Shown: positions 9,284 to 17,551 of the stretch, one piece after another
Layout: each line of letters starts with the position of its first letter
Position numbering within the stretch: the first letter of the stretch is position 1
DNA from: Gemmatimonadota bacterium
Lineage (GTDB): Bacteria > Gemmatimonadota > Gemmatimonadetes > Longimicrobiales > Gaopeijiaceae
Length of the DNA: 45,282 bases
Direction: 5' to 3'
NCBI GenBank assembly: GCA_003562075.1
Contig: PWWP01000140.1
Location: 1-45,282 of the forward strand
Position numbers and translations under genes: made by a program
The notes under the pieces: model-generated
The model's database searches: none
What the model was told of the DNA's origin: nothing
What the model saw: only the letters and a program-made list of their open reading frames with translations

Positions 9284-10531
9284 CGGGAGCGCTCCCTCCC
9301 AGGCCGCCTTCAGGAGCGCTGAAATCTCAGGACCGGTCGCGGAAAGATGGTAGCCGCCATCGCTCCCCAGCGCCTCCTCCGTCACCTGAGCCATGAGCTC
9401 CCGGGGATAGGGAATGGCCCCTCCCTGTTGGATTCCCGAGACAGGGGCAGCCGCGGCCGTTGACCTCTGACCCACCCCGCCTTTCCCCTCCTCATCGTGG
9501 GATGCCTCGACCTGAGGTACCATCTCGGAACTCCCTTCGGCCATCATCTCAGAGAGTGCGATCGGGAGGCCCAGCCGCTGGTTCAGCTCCAGGAAAGCAC
9601 GGGCGACCTCTTTTCCTCCTGTCCTCCCACCCCCGGACTCCGTCGCCCTCCCACCCTGGCGCGCCCAGCCACGGTTCAGGACATCCAGGATCGTCGCTTG
9701 GCCCTGCGGCATGCGCTCAAGAGTGACGAGCGTGGTGAAGGGAAGGAGGACTGCGTGGGTCACCGCGTGAGGAAGATCCAGCCGTCCTCCCAGGATATGA
9801 CAAAGCCGGTGGTGGAGACCCATGGTGCTCATGTCCAGAGCTCGGCCGGAGAGGTGAGCGCCCCAGAAGGCGTCGCGGCGGGCCCTGGCAACTCCATCCA
9901 TGACCCCGGGCAACGCGCCCATGAGGGTCTCCAGGCCCTCCCGGGCCAGCAACCGGGCCAGCAGATGGGAGGAGTGAGAAGTGAGGGCACCCACGGAATG
10001 GGCAACCGCGTTCATCCCACTGGCCGCAGCCACGCGCGGCGGGAGCGCAGCCAGCAGGTCGGGATCGTAGATGATCACCCGGGGAGCGACCTCCGTGGCC
10101 CGCCCGGTGGACTTTCCCTCATCCCCCCGGACCCCCCAGATGGCCGTGTTCTCTGAACCGGAGAAGGTGGTGGGGATGGCCACCACGGGCAGCCCGGTCT
10201 CCAGCGCCACGGCCTTGGCCATTCCCGTGGCCGATCCCCCACCAAAGGCCACCAGCCCGTCAGCCTCCACCTTCCTGGCCAGTGCCATGGCCTCATCGAC
10301 CCGCTCCTGGGGTATGTGGACCCGGGCCCTGGAGAAGACCCCGGCCCACGCCACCTCCTCTCCTCGAAGTCCGGGAGGGAGCGCCTTCCAACGGCCTGGC
10401 GTCGTCACCAGGAGGGGCCGACTGATCCCCTCCTCCTCCAGCTCCTGGGCCACCCTTCCCACCGCCCCTGAAGCCAGGAGCACCCGAAGGGGACGGAGCC
10501 GGTAGCCCAGGTCCTCCGCCAGTTCGCTCAT
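9281..10531 (-). CDS. Maleylacetate reductase-like iron-ADH superfamily enzyme
   Basis: A 416-residue cytoplasmic enzyme of the group III (iron-containing) alcohol dehydrogenase superfamily. The NAD(P)-binding motif GGGSATG is at 97-103 and PTTFSGSE at 120-127, the pattern typical of maleylacetate reductase, which reduces maleylacetate to 3-oxoadipate. The canonical metal ligand Asp of the superfamily is replaced (SGMNAVAH, Asn174), as in metal-free maleylacetate reductases; LHHRLCHILGG and LPHAVTH follow. It is about 60 residues longer than usual because of two Gly/Ala/Ser-rich inserts after about residues 295 and 345. It is the last gene of the operon, 10 bases behind the alpha/beta hydrolase. 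The context with a VOC ring-cleaving dioxygenase supports the assignment. The stop codon sits in a dispersed repeat. Confidence 0.82.
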   Translation of the reverse strand: MSELAEDLGYRLRPLRVLLASGAVGRVAQELEEEGISRPLLVTTPGRWKALPPGLRGEEVAWAGVFSRARVHIPQERVDEAMALARKVEADGLVAFGGGSATGMAKAVALETGLPVVAIPTTFSGSENTAIWGVRGDEGKSTGRATEVAPRVIIYDPDLLAALPPRVAAASGMNAVAHSVGALTSHSSHLLARLLAREGLETLMGALPGVMDGVARARRDAFWGAHLSGRALDMSTMGLHHRLCHILGGRLDLPHAVTHAVLLPFTTLVTLERMPQGQATILDVLNRGWARQGGRATESGGGRTGGKEVARAFLELNQRLGLPIALSEMMAEGSSEMVPQVEASHDEEGKGGVGQRSTAAAAPVSGIQQGGAIPYPRELMAQVTEEALGSDGGYHLSATGPEISALLKAAWEGALP

Positions 10532-10541
10532 CCGTGCTCCG

Positions 10542-11180
10542 TCACGAAGCCGGCACGCTGCTCAGGAGCTCCTGGGTGTAGGCGATCTCGTCCCGGTTCA
10601 CCAGGTGCCCCATCCCCGGATAGATCCGCTTCTCCACCTGGGCACCCATGGCCTGGAATACCTCCTCGGTTTCGTGGACCCGGCTCACCGGGATGTGGGC
10701 GTCCACGTCACTGCACCCCAGGAAGACAGGCGTCCCCTCCATCTCGCCCACAGGGTCCCAGGTTGAGCCCTCAGGCCCGATGAGACCTCCGCTGTAGGCA
10801 ATCAGCCCTCCATATCTCCCTGGGTTTCGCATGACGAACTCCGAGGCCAGGCAGGCTCCCTGGGAGAACCCCAGGATGAAGGTCCGCTCTCGGGGAATCC
10901 CTGCCGACACCACCTGGTCCAGCATCCGCGCCAGGAGCTCCAGCGCCGAACTCAGATGGGGTTCATTCGCGTCCTGGGGCGCCATGAAGCTATTGGGATA
11001 CCAGGTATGGTTGGCTGCGGACGGGGCCAGGTAGGACACTCCGGGATGCCCGAAGACCCGGGCCAACTCCAGGATACTCGGGGCCGAGGCGCCTCGGCCG
11101 TGGACCATGATCATGGCTGCCGTCCCCTCGCCAAGGGCTGGGCCGGCGGTGCCCACAGGTTCTCCGGTATGAACAGTCAC
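10542..11180 (-). CDS. Phospholipase/carboxylesterase-family alpha/beta hydrolase (MhqD-like)
   Basis: A 212-residue cytoplasmic hydrolase. The nucleophile elbow GFSQGA gives the catalytic Ser; Asp in GCSDVDAHIP and His in PGMGHLV complete the triad, and HGRGA is the oxyanion region. The start is GTG at 11180, overlapping the TGA of the upstream dioxygenase gene by 4 bases (GTGA), so translation is probably coupled. In Bacillus subtilis a member of this family (MhqD) is encoded beside the ring-cleaving dioxygenase MhqO and helps resist quinones. Here the pairing is the same with a maleylacetate reductase added. It may hydrolyse the ring-cleavage product, or an acyl adduct; this is inference from position. 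Confidence 0.85.
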   Translation of the reverse strand: MTVHTGEPVGTAGPALGEGTAAMIMVHGRGASAPSILELARVFGHPGVSYLAPSAANHTWYPNSFMAPQDANEPHLSSALELLARMLDQVVSAGIPRERTFILGFSQGACLASEFVMRNPGRYGGLIAYSGGLIGPEGSTWDPVGEMEGTPVFLGCSDVDAHIPVSRVHETEEVFQAMGAQVEKRIYPGMGHLVNRDEIAYTQELLSSVPAS

Positions 11181-12127
11181 TTCAGTGCCTCCAGGGTGAT
11201 CTTGGGTAGTCTGGCTTCGATCCGGGGCCGTCGTTCCTCCTCCCAGGGCGGAAGCTTCAGGGCCTGGCCCAGTTCCTCGGTAGACTCATCCACCGTGAAG
11301 CCTGGCCCCCGGGTGGCCACCTCGTAGAGGACCCCACCGGGCTCCCGGAAATAGATGGACCGGAAGTACTGTCGATCCCGGACCTGGGTGACATCCACGC
11401 CTCGCTCCACCAGGTGAGCCCGGACTCGGGCCTGGGCGTCTTCGTCCTTCACTGCCAGGGCCACATGGTGCACGGTGCCCAACCCGTTCACCCCTGGCGG
11501 AGCATCCGGATCCACCTCCAGCTCCAGGAGCGCACCCGGGCCTCCCTCCCCGGCTGTGACCTGGATGCGGTCGCCTTCCCGTCTCACCTCATTCATGCCC
11601 AGCATCTGGGCCAGGAAGCTGAGTGAAGGCTCGGCCTGGTGGAGGCGGAGGGTCACGCTGTGGATCCCCCGGATGGACAGCTCCTCTCCCAGCCCCCCTC
11701 CTTTCCAGGGGACCCGGTCGTCGCCAGGGGCTTCCCGGAGTTCGATGCGGAGTCCCGAGGGATCCTGGAACTCCAGGGCCTCCTGACCGAAGCGCCGACC
11801 ATGCCAGAGAATGCCCACGCCTGCCTCGCCCAGGCGGCTCACCCACCGCTCCAGGGCGCCTTCCGGTATGGAGAAGGTGGTGACGCTGATCTGTCCTGCT
11901 CCATGGCGGCCCTGGCCCACGCCCTGGCCGGCATAGGGGAAGGTGGTCATGAGTGTAGAGGGTGAACCGACCTCGTCCCCGTAGTAGAAATGGTAGACCC
12001 CCGTATTGTCGAAATTCACCGTCTTCTTGACCAACCGGAGCCCCAGGAGTCCCGCAAAGAAGTCCACGTCGGCCTGGGCCTGGGCAACCGTAGCTGTCAC
12101 ATGGTGCAAACCGAGGATCGAGGTCAT
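11177..12127 (-). CDS. VOC-superfamily ring-cleaving dioxygenase (MhqO/PcpA-like)
   Basis: A 316-residue protein built from two vicinal-oxygen-chelate modules. Fe(II) ligands expected for the PcpA/LinE/MhqO group are visible: His in LGLHHVTA (residue 8 or 9), His in TVHHVALAV, and Glu in GGVLYEVAT. These enzymes open hydroquinones between a hydroxyl-bearing carbon and its neighbour. ATG at 12127 is chosen because AGGGAGGG lies upstream and the VOC fold starts at once; an in-frame extension to 12214 lacks domain character. It is the first gene of a three-gene operon ending in maleylacetate reductase, which fits cleavage of hydroquinone or a chlorohydroquinone toward 3-oxoadipate. Substrate is inferred from context. 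Confidence 0.88.
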   Translation of the reverse strand: MTSILGLHHVTATVAQAQADVDFFAGLLGLRLVKKTVNFDNTGVYHFYYGDEVGSPSTLMTTFPYAGQGVGQGRHGAGQISVTTFSIPEGALERWVSRLGEAGVGILWHGRRFGQEALEFQDPSGLRIELREAPGDDRVPWKGGGLGEELSIRGIHSVTLRLHQAEPSLSFLAQMLGMNEVRREGDRIQVTAGEGGPGALLELEVDPDAPPGVNGLGTVHHVALAVKDEDAQARVRAHLVERGVDVTQVRDRQYFRSIYFREPGGVLYEVATRGPGFTVDESTEELGQALKLPPWEEERRPRIEARLPKITLEALK

Positions 12128-12206
12128 GATCCCACCCTCCCTTGAGGTCCTTGTCACCCGCTTCACCATGCCCCCGGACGCTCCGGGGAGTCTGGGCGAC
12201 AGCATA

Positions 12207-12252
12207 TGTTTCAAGTATGAACAATCATCGCGTTAGTGACCCTGCTCGTCAA
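12207..12252 (-). promoter_or_regulatory. Candidate promoter and operator of the dioxygenase operon
   Basis: On the minus strand TTGACG (12247-12252) and GATGAT (12224-12229) are separated by 17 bases, a plausible sigma-70 promoter. The transcription start would fall near 12217, inside the imperfect palindrome TGTTTCAAGTATGAACA (12207-12223). A MarR- or TetR-type repressor binding there would block initiation. No regulator gene adjoins. Confidence 0.4.
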
Positions 12253-12286
12253 CCGGCCGACCATTCCGGCTCAGACTCCATACGTC

Positions 12287-12303
12287 GTTACCTACCCGTT
12301 ACC
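12287..12303 (+). promoter_or_regulatory. Candidate Pho box: GTTACC direct repeat, 11-bp period
   Basis: GTTACC occurs at 12287-12292 and 12298-12303, exactly 11 bases apart, upstream of a PhoB-like regulator. PhoB binds direct repeats with an 11-bp period. The same motif in the same period lies upstream of pstS (19760-19809). Confidence 0.45.
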
Positions 12304-12420
12304 TCTCCCGCGGCCGGGTCGTGACCTTCCAGCCATACAATCAGGACACGGAGGGCGGGGATGCAGGCCCTGACGGGGTGGACATCTGCGCCGGCACGTA
12401 ACCCCAATTGTGGGACGACC

Positions 12421-13173
12421 ATGAGCACGAACCTGAATGGAGAACCTTCGTCCAGGGTGTTGGTGGTAGAAGATGAGCCGGACATTGCGGCCCTCATCGC
12501 ATACCAGCTCACCCGAGCCGGCTTCCGGGTCGAGACTGCGTCCAGCGGCACCGAGGCCATGACGGCCATCAGTCGGACGATCCCGGACCTTCTCGTTCTG
12601 GATCGAATGGTCCCGGAGGTCTCGGGAGATGAAGTCCTCCGTCGTCTTCGAAAGGAAGCGGCAACCCGAACGGTCCCCGTCCTCATGCTCACGGCCAAGC
12701 GCGAGCAGGACGACCGGATCGAAGGGTTGGAGATGGGTGCGGACGACTATCTCACCAAGCCCTTCAGCCCTCGCGAACTGGTCCTGCGAGTGAAGGCCAT
12801 CCTTCGACGGGTGGACCGGGGCACCACCGAAGGAGGGGGGAAGATCCTCCGAGCCGGTCCCCTGGTCCTGGACCTGACGGCCCACCTGGCCACTCTGGGA
12901 GGCGCAGAACTCCAGCTCACCCCCACCGAGTTCCGACTACTCCAGACCCTCATGGAACGGAAGGGGCGGACCCAGAGCAGAAAGCAGCTCCTGGAGCGGG
13001 CCTGGGAGGTCGACGCCAATGTGGCCGAACGCATCCAGACCCGAACCGTGGACATGCATGTCCGACGCCTGCGGGCAAAGCTGGGAGACTGCGGGGAATG
13101 GGTTGAGACGGTCCGGGGATTCGGCTACCGCTTCCGAGTCCCTGACCAGGAACACGCCGCTGGCGAAGATTGA
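12421..13173 (+). CDS. PhoB/OmpR-family response regulator (orphan paralogue)
   Basis: A two-domain regulator of about 250 residues. The receiver (VLVVEDEP acidic pocket, phosphoacceptor Asp at about 61 in LLVLDRMVP, and Lys in YLTKPFSP) is complete. The C-terminal OmpR-type winged helix ends RTVDMHVRRLRAKLG...GFGYRF. It is closely similar to the regulator at 23.0-23.7 kb, which has its own kinase; this copy has none next to it. ATG 12421 gives the normal family N terminus, but ATG 12361 has a strong GGAGGG 6 bases upstream and would add 20 residues. Two GTTACC repeats 120 bases upstream suggest autoregulation or control by the PhoB paralogue. It probably serves the phosphate regulon. Confidence 0.88.
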   Translation: MSTNLNGEPSSRVLVVEDEPDIAALIAYQLTRAGFRVETASSGTEAMTAISRTIPDLLVLDRMVPEVSGDEVLRRLRKEAATRTVPVLMLTAKREQDDRIEGLEMGADDYLTKPFSPRELVLRVKAILRRVDRGTTEGGGKILRAGPLVLDLTAHLATLGGAELQLTPTEFRLLQTLMERKGRTQSRKQLLERAWEVDANVAERIQTRTVDMHVRRLRAKLGDCGEWVETVRGFGYRFRVPDQEHAAGED

Positions 13174-13264
13174 GGCGCAGACGGCCTCAATACGGATCTG
13201 AACACGGCAAAGGGATGCCAGGTCCGGTCCCGCACCTCCCCCCCACTCCACCACACCTCCCCCC

Positions 13265-14905
13265 TCAGGGCAGTACGACTCGCCCATCCAGGTCGTTGGG
13301 CGTCGGGATCCCCATGAGATGCGCCACCGTCGGTGCCAGATCCACGATGGACACCCGCTCTTCGCTCATCCCGGAAGGAACTCCAGGAGCCATGAGGATG
13401 AAGGGAACGTGCCGATCAAAGTAGTAGGGCGAGCCGTGACCTGTGCCGGCAGGATATCGTCCTGAGTACGCTCCCTCCACCGTCCGAATCGCCACTCCCA
13501 GGTGACCCAGAGGCCCCAGAGCCCGATCCGGGTGGTAGGAATGGAGGAAGAGGGCCTGGAGGGAGTCAGCCGGCTGCCCTGACAGCAGGTCCTCCCAGGC
13601 GAAGGCATCCTCGATCCAGTCCTGGGTCAGGGCCGCTTGCGCTGCCGCCCTGGCTCGAGCCAGGGGATCGTCCCCTGCCGCGCCCGCGGCCGCTTCGGCG
13701 CTCTGGAGGAGCTCCTCACTCTCCGCTGGAGTGATGCGACGTCCGTCGAGGCCGGCTTCGGCCCGGGCTTCAGGGAGATCGATGACCCCGTGGTCACCAG
13801 TCAACGCCATCATCCACCGTCCCTCTCCCACCTCTCGGTCCAGGAAATCCATGAACTCCCCCAGACCTCGATCCAGTCGGATCAGGTTGTCCAACTGCTC
13901 CCGGGAACGGGGTCCGTAGTCGTGCCCCACCCGATCCACCTGGGAGAGAGCCAGAGCCAGGTAGTCAGGCGCATTTCTCATCCCCAACTCCAACTCCTGG
14001 ACCGCTATCCGGGCCAATGCGAGTGTGGCTTTGTCCGGATAGGGTCCCCGCTCCCTCCATGCTCCCAGTTCGGCTTCAGAGGAAAGATCCTCGACTTCAT
14101 TTTTGGCCCAGTGGGGGAAATAGGTGTTGATGCCGTCACCCTCGTAGGGAAAGGTGTCGGGCCTGGAAAGCCCCGCGGCCCAGTCGGGCACCTGGCTGTG
14201 CCAGACCGTGTCCGACCAGATGCGGGGAAACTCATCGCGGTGGAAGCGGTCCACCCATTCAGGGTACTCGCTGCGGTAATACTCGCTGGTGAGGAAGTGG
14301 GCCACCTCACCGTCCAACCAATAGACATGACCCGGAACGTGCCCAGCCATGGCGATGGCGGCCCGGTCCTTCCCGGAAAGCGAAACCACCCTGGATCCGG
14401 CATTGGCCTCCGTGAGCCAGTCGGCAAAGCCCTTTCGATCCAGATTGGCCGGCCCTCTGCCCTCCAGCTCTGGAAACCCAACGACAGGGCTTCCCAGGTC
14501 TCGGAGCGCATAGACCGACTCCCATCCGTTCTCCGTCCTCTCCATCCACGAGTTGCCCACCAGTCCATGTCTGTGGGGGTGGACCCCGTTGGTGGCGGTG
14601 GCGTGGCCAGGAGAGGTGGAGGTCTGGGCATGGTCGTAGGTGGCATTCACCCAGCGGTGGCCTTCAGCCCGGAGTCGAGCGAATCCGCCCGTGAAGACCG
14701 GGTCGTAGCGGTCCAGGAGATCGGCTCGGAGTTGATCCACAACCACATACGCCACAAGGTCGATCGACCCCTGGGAATTCCTGGGAGAAGGATCTTCCCC
14801 AGATGGCGTGACGCACCCCGGCAGAAGGAGGAGACCCAGGAAGATGGTGGGAACAAGGAAGAAAATCAGTGGCCGGGACAGCCCGGCGATTTGAACACGT
14901 GGCAT
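13265..14905 (-). CDS. PafA-like alkaline phosphatase lipoprotein
   Basis: A 546-residue member of the alkaline phosphatase/nucleotide pyrophosphatase superfamily that would release phosphate from monoesters outside the inner membrane. The ATG at 14905 gives a lipoprotein signal with lipobox LLPGC (Cys31); an upstream GTG at 14977 would bury that signal. The Thr nucleophile is in QTSTSPGHA, followed by HPHRHGLVGN. Zinc ligands are in VVDQLRAD, SQVDRVGHDYG, TGDHGV and GTGHGS. It sits between the orphan PhoB-like gene and phoU, which supports a phosphate-scavenging job. No Shine-Dalgarno sequence is obvious. Phosphodiesterase rather than monoesterase specificity cannot be excluded. Confidence 0.88.
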   Translation of the reverse strand: MPRVQIAGLSRPLIFFLVPTIFLGLLLLPGCVTPSGEDPSPRNSQGSIDLVAYVVVDQLRADLLDRYDPVFTGGFARLRAEGHRWVNATYDHAQTSTSPGHATATNGVHPHRHGLVGNSWMERTENGWESVYALRDLGSPVVGFPELEGRGPANLDRKGFADWLTEANAGSRVVSLSGKDRAAIAMAGHVPGHVYWLDGEVAHFLTSEYYRSEYPEWVDRFHRDEFPRIWSDTVWHSQVPDWAAGLSRPDTFPYEGDGINTYFPHWAKNEVEDLSSEAELGAWRERGPYPDKATLALARIAVQELELGMRNAPDYLALALSQVDRVGHDYGPRSREQLDNLIRLDRGLGEFMDFLDREVGEGRWMMALTGDHGVIDLPEARAEAGLDGRRITPAESEELLQSAEAAAGAAGDDPLARARAAAQAALTQDWIEDAFAWEDLLSGQPADSLQALFLHSYHPDRALGPLGHLGVAIRTVEGAYSGRYPAGTGHGSPYYFDRHVPFILMAPGVPSGMSEERVSIVDLAPTVAHLMGIPTPNDLDGRVVLP

Positions 14906-15051
14906 AGGTGGTTCGAGGCCGTAGGTCGGAGGCGGAGAACAGGTGGGGGCGACGGCGAGTTCGACGCCGTTTCCCACGCCGATCCAGGTACTTGGAATCT
15001 ACCTGCTACGGCACCCTGATTGACCACTGCTCAGGGGTTTTGGGCGCTTTG

Positions 15052-15089
15052 TGACTGGCCCTTTACGGGGCTGATGACCGCTCGTGACC
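15052..15089. promoter_or_regulatory. Weak phased GTGAC repeats upstream of the phosphatase gene
   Basis: Plus-strand GTGAC at 15052-15056 and 15085-15089 are 33 bases (three 11-bp turns) apart, with TTTAC at 15063-15067 in the same register; the fourth register (15074) is degenerate. Reading the minus strand, GGTCAT and GTCAC resemble PHO half-sites. The match is partial and may be chance. Confidence 0.25.
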
Positions 15090-15190
15090 CACCACCCGAT
15101 AAGGTTGGACTGCCCCCGATACCGAGCCCCAACCTGCAACCCCCGACCCCTTGTACCTCCCCACTCCGGCACCCCAGGCGAACGACGGGC

Positions 15191-15871
15191 TCAGACCGCT
15201 TCCCCTCCGCCATGCTTGATGCTCCGGCCCTCCACCAGGAAGACCACGTCCTCGGCCACATTGGTGGCCAGGTCCGCCACCCGCTCCAGATTGCGGCTCA
15301 CCAGGATGAGTGACATGGCGATCCCGATCCTTCGGGGGTCCTCCATCATGTGGGTCAGGAGGCTCCGGAAGCTGGATTCGTGGAGAGCATCCACCCGATC
15401 ATCTCTTCGGCAAACAGCTCTGGCACCTTCCGAATCCCCGCGGACGAAGCTGTCCAGAGCATCGGACAACATCTCTCGAGCGATCCGGGCCGTCTCCTCC
15501 AGCTGCGGAAAGCGATCCATGGGAGGGACCGAATCCAGATGGTGGACCGTCTCGGCAATATTCACCGAGTGATCCCCCACCCGCTCCAGATCGTTTGAGA
15601 TCCGCATAGTCGTCATGATGAGCCGGAGATCCCGGGCAAATGGCTGGTGCCGCGCCAGGAGGTTGATGCAGGACTCATCCATCTCCACCTCCATGGCGTC
15701 CAGTTCCCGGTCTCCCAGGATCACCGAATCGGCCTTGGCCGCATCCCCTTCCATCAGTGCTTCCATGGCGATCCGGAGGAGGTCCTCGGCCATGGCAGCC
15801 ATCTCCAGGAGCTGGACCCGGAGGGAAGCGAGCTCCTCGTGGAACTGGCGGACTTCACGTGCCTTCGTCAT
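15191..15871 (-). CDS. phoU: Phosphate-specific transport system accessory protein PhoU
   Basis: A 226-residue cytoplasmic protein made of two three-helix repeats. The metal-binding PhoU motifs are present in both: [21 protein letters not shown] in the first repeat (with Asp/Glu side chains that bind Fe or Zn clusters) and [18 protein letters not shown] in the second. PhoU links the Pst transporter to the PhoR kinase so that the regulon is off when phosphate is plentiful. The ATG overlaps the pstB stop by 4 bases (ATGA), marking it as the last gene of the pst operon. Confidence 0.96.
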   Translation of the reverse strand: MTKAREVRQFHEELASLRVQLLEMAAMAEDLLRIAMEALMEGDAAKADSVILGDRELDAMEVEMDESCINLLARHQPFARDLRLIMTTMRISNDLERVGDHSVNIAETVHHLDSVPPMDRFPQLEETARIAREMLSDALDSFVRGDSEGARAVCRRDDRVDALHESSFRSLLTHMMEDPRRIGIAMSLILVSRNLERVADLATNVAEDVVFLVEGRSIKHGGGEAV

Positions 15872-16626
15872 CCGAACCGTCCCGTGATATAGGCCTCGGT
15901 CTGCTCTTCCCTGGGGTTGGTGAAGATCCCGTCCGTCTCGCCGAACTCCACCAGGTCGCCCATGTAGAAGAAGGCGGTATGGTCCGATACCCGGGCGGCC
16001 TGCTGCATGTTGTGGGTCACAATGACGATGGTGTAGTCCTTCTTCAGCTCGAATATCAGATCTTCGATCCGCTGGGTGGCGGTGGGATCCAGCGCACTGG
16101 CCGGCTCATCCATGAGAAGAACCTCAGGCTTGACGGCCAGGGCCCGGGCAATGCAGAGGCGCTGCTGCTGGCCACCCGAGAGGCCGGTGGCAGGGTCATC
16201 CAGTCGATCCTTCACCTCGTCCCACAGGGCAGCCTGCCGGAGGACCTGCTCCACCAGTTCCTGGAGTGCCAAGCCTCGGGCCAGACCATGCCGCTTGGGA
16301 GCAAAGGTGATGTTGTCCCGAATGCTCATGGTGGGGAAGGGATTGGGTCGCTGGAAGACCATCCCCACCCGGGTCCGGAGTTCCACCGGACTCATGGCTT
16401 CGGAATAAATATCCCGGTCTCCCAGGCGGACCGTCCCGCTGACCCGTGCGTTCCGGGAATAGTCGTGCATCCGGTTCAACGCCCGGAGAAACGTCGTCTT
16501 CCCGCATCCACTGGGACCGATGATGGCGGTGACGCTCTGGGCCTGGATATCCATATCCACACCCTTCACCGCCTCCGTCTTTCCGAAGGAGACCCTCAGG
16601 TCGCGGGTACTCATATGTGCAGCCAT
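15868..16626 (-). CDS. pstB: Phosphate ABC transporter ATP-binding protein
   Basis: A 252-residue ABC ATPase. Walker A GPSGCGKT at 37-44, family-specific [10 protein letters not shown] directly after it, signature LSGGQQQR, Walker B VLLMDEP and the switch His in VTHNMQQA are all present. It energises phosphate import through PstCA. Start is ATG 16626; Met5 is an alternative. It follows pstA after 49 bases, the only real gap in the operon, and overlaps phoU by 4 bases. The gap contains a small stem (CGGTC-GAGA-GACCG near 16640-16655). Confidence 0.97.
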   Translation of the reverse strand: MAAHMSTRDLRVSFGKTEAVKGVDMDIQAQSVTAIIGPSGCGKTTFLRALNRMHDYSRNARVSGTVRLGDRDIYSEAMSPVELRTRVGMVFQRPNPFPTMSIRDNITFAPKRHGLARGLALQELVEQVLRQAALWDEVKDRLDDPATGLSGGQQQRLCIARALAVKPEVLLMDEPASALDPTATQRIEDLIFELKKDYTIVIVTHNMQQAARVSDHTAFFYMGDLVEFGETDGIFTNPREEQTEAYITGRFG

Positions 16627-16675
16627 TCAATCTCCCTTGACCGGTCGAGAGACCGGGTCGGAGGCACAGAGGTGT

Positions 16676-17551
16676 TCATCCGCCGGCCATGAAACGGGCT
16701 CGGCGAGCCCAGAGGGTTCGGGCCGCCACATTCAGGATGAGGACCACGGACACCAGAACCAGCGCTCCCGCCCAGGCCTGACTGTGCCAGTGCTCGAACG
16801 GGCTGATGGCGTAGGCATAGATGTTCACTGGAACAGTGGCGGTGGGTTGGTCGATGCCTTCCATCCAGTACCGGCTGTTGAAGGCAGTGAAGAGAAGAGG
16901 CGCCGTTTCACCGGCCACCCGGGCCGTGGCGATCATGATCCCAGTGAGCACGTTCCCCATGGCCGCCGGGAGGATGACCCGAAGGGTGGTGGGTGCTTCC
17001 GCGACGCCCAGGGCCATGGAGGCCTCCCGCTGATGGCGGGGCACCATCTTCAGCGCCTCCTGGGCGGTGATGGCCACGATGGGCACGAAGAGGGCACTGA
17101 GGGCCACCCCACCGGCCAGCGCACTGAATCTCCCCATGGTCACCACGATGAGACTGTACGCCACGATTCCGGCTACAATGGACGGAAGCCCGGCCATGAC
17201 CTCACAGAGGAATCGAACGCCCCTGCCCAGGACATTCTCCCCGTACTCGCTCATGTAGATCCCCGTCCCCACGCCCACCGGGATGCCGATGGCCACGGCG
17301 ATACCCACCACCACCAGGGACCCGACGATGGCATTGGCCCATCCGCCTCCTCCCCGGGTCGGTGGTTCCGGAAGAGCAGTCAGGAACTCCAGCGAGAGGT
17401 GTCCCCCGCCCACCTTCGCCACCTCCCAGAGAACCCAGACCAGGGGGATGATGGCCAGGGCCAGGGCCAGGACGCATAGTCCAACCAACACTCGATCCCG
17501 GGCCAGTCGGAGGCGGAGTCGCAGGGGCGCTTGAACGCTCGAGGTGCTCAT
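16676..17551 (-). CDS. pstA: Phosphate ABC transporter permease PstA
   Basis: A 291-residue inner-membrane permease with about six hydrophobic segments. The EAA-loop that contacts PstB is at EASMALGVAEAPTTLRVILP. GTGIYMSEYG and AGLPSIVAGI are typical of PstA. The ATG overlaps the pstC stop by 4 bases. With PstC it forms the membrane channel for phosphate. Confidence 0.95.
   Translation of the reverse strand: MSTSSVQAPLRLRLRLARDRVLVGLCVLALALAIIPLVWVLWEVAKVGGGHLSLEFLTALPEPPTRGGGGWANAIVGSLVVVGIAVAIGIPVGVGTGIYMSEYGENVLGRGVRFLCEVMAGLPSIVAGIVAYSLIVVTMGRFSALAGGVALSALFVPIVAITAQEALKMVPRHQREASMALGVAEAPTTLRVILPAAMGNVLTGIMIATARVAGETAPLLFTAFNSRYWMEGIDQPTATVPVNIYAYAISPFEHWHSQAWAGALVLVSVVLILNVAARTLWARRARFMAGG

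Noticed and set aside
13637-15019. Open frame of 460 codons on the plus strand
   Set aside because: Antisense shadow of the PafA-like phosphatase gene; no start signal and low-complexity composition.
16627-16675. Separate promoter for pstB-phoU in the pstA-pstB gap
   Set aside because: Only a 5-bp stem is present and no -35/-10 pair; continued transcription from pstS is simpler.
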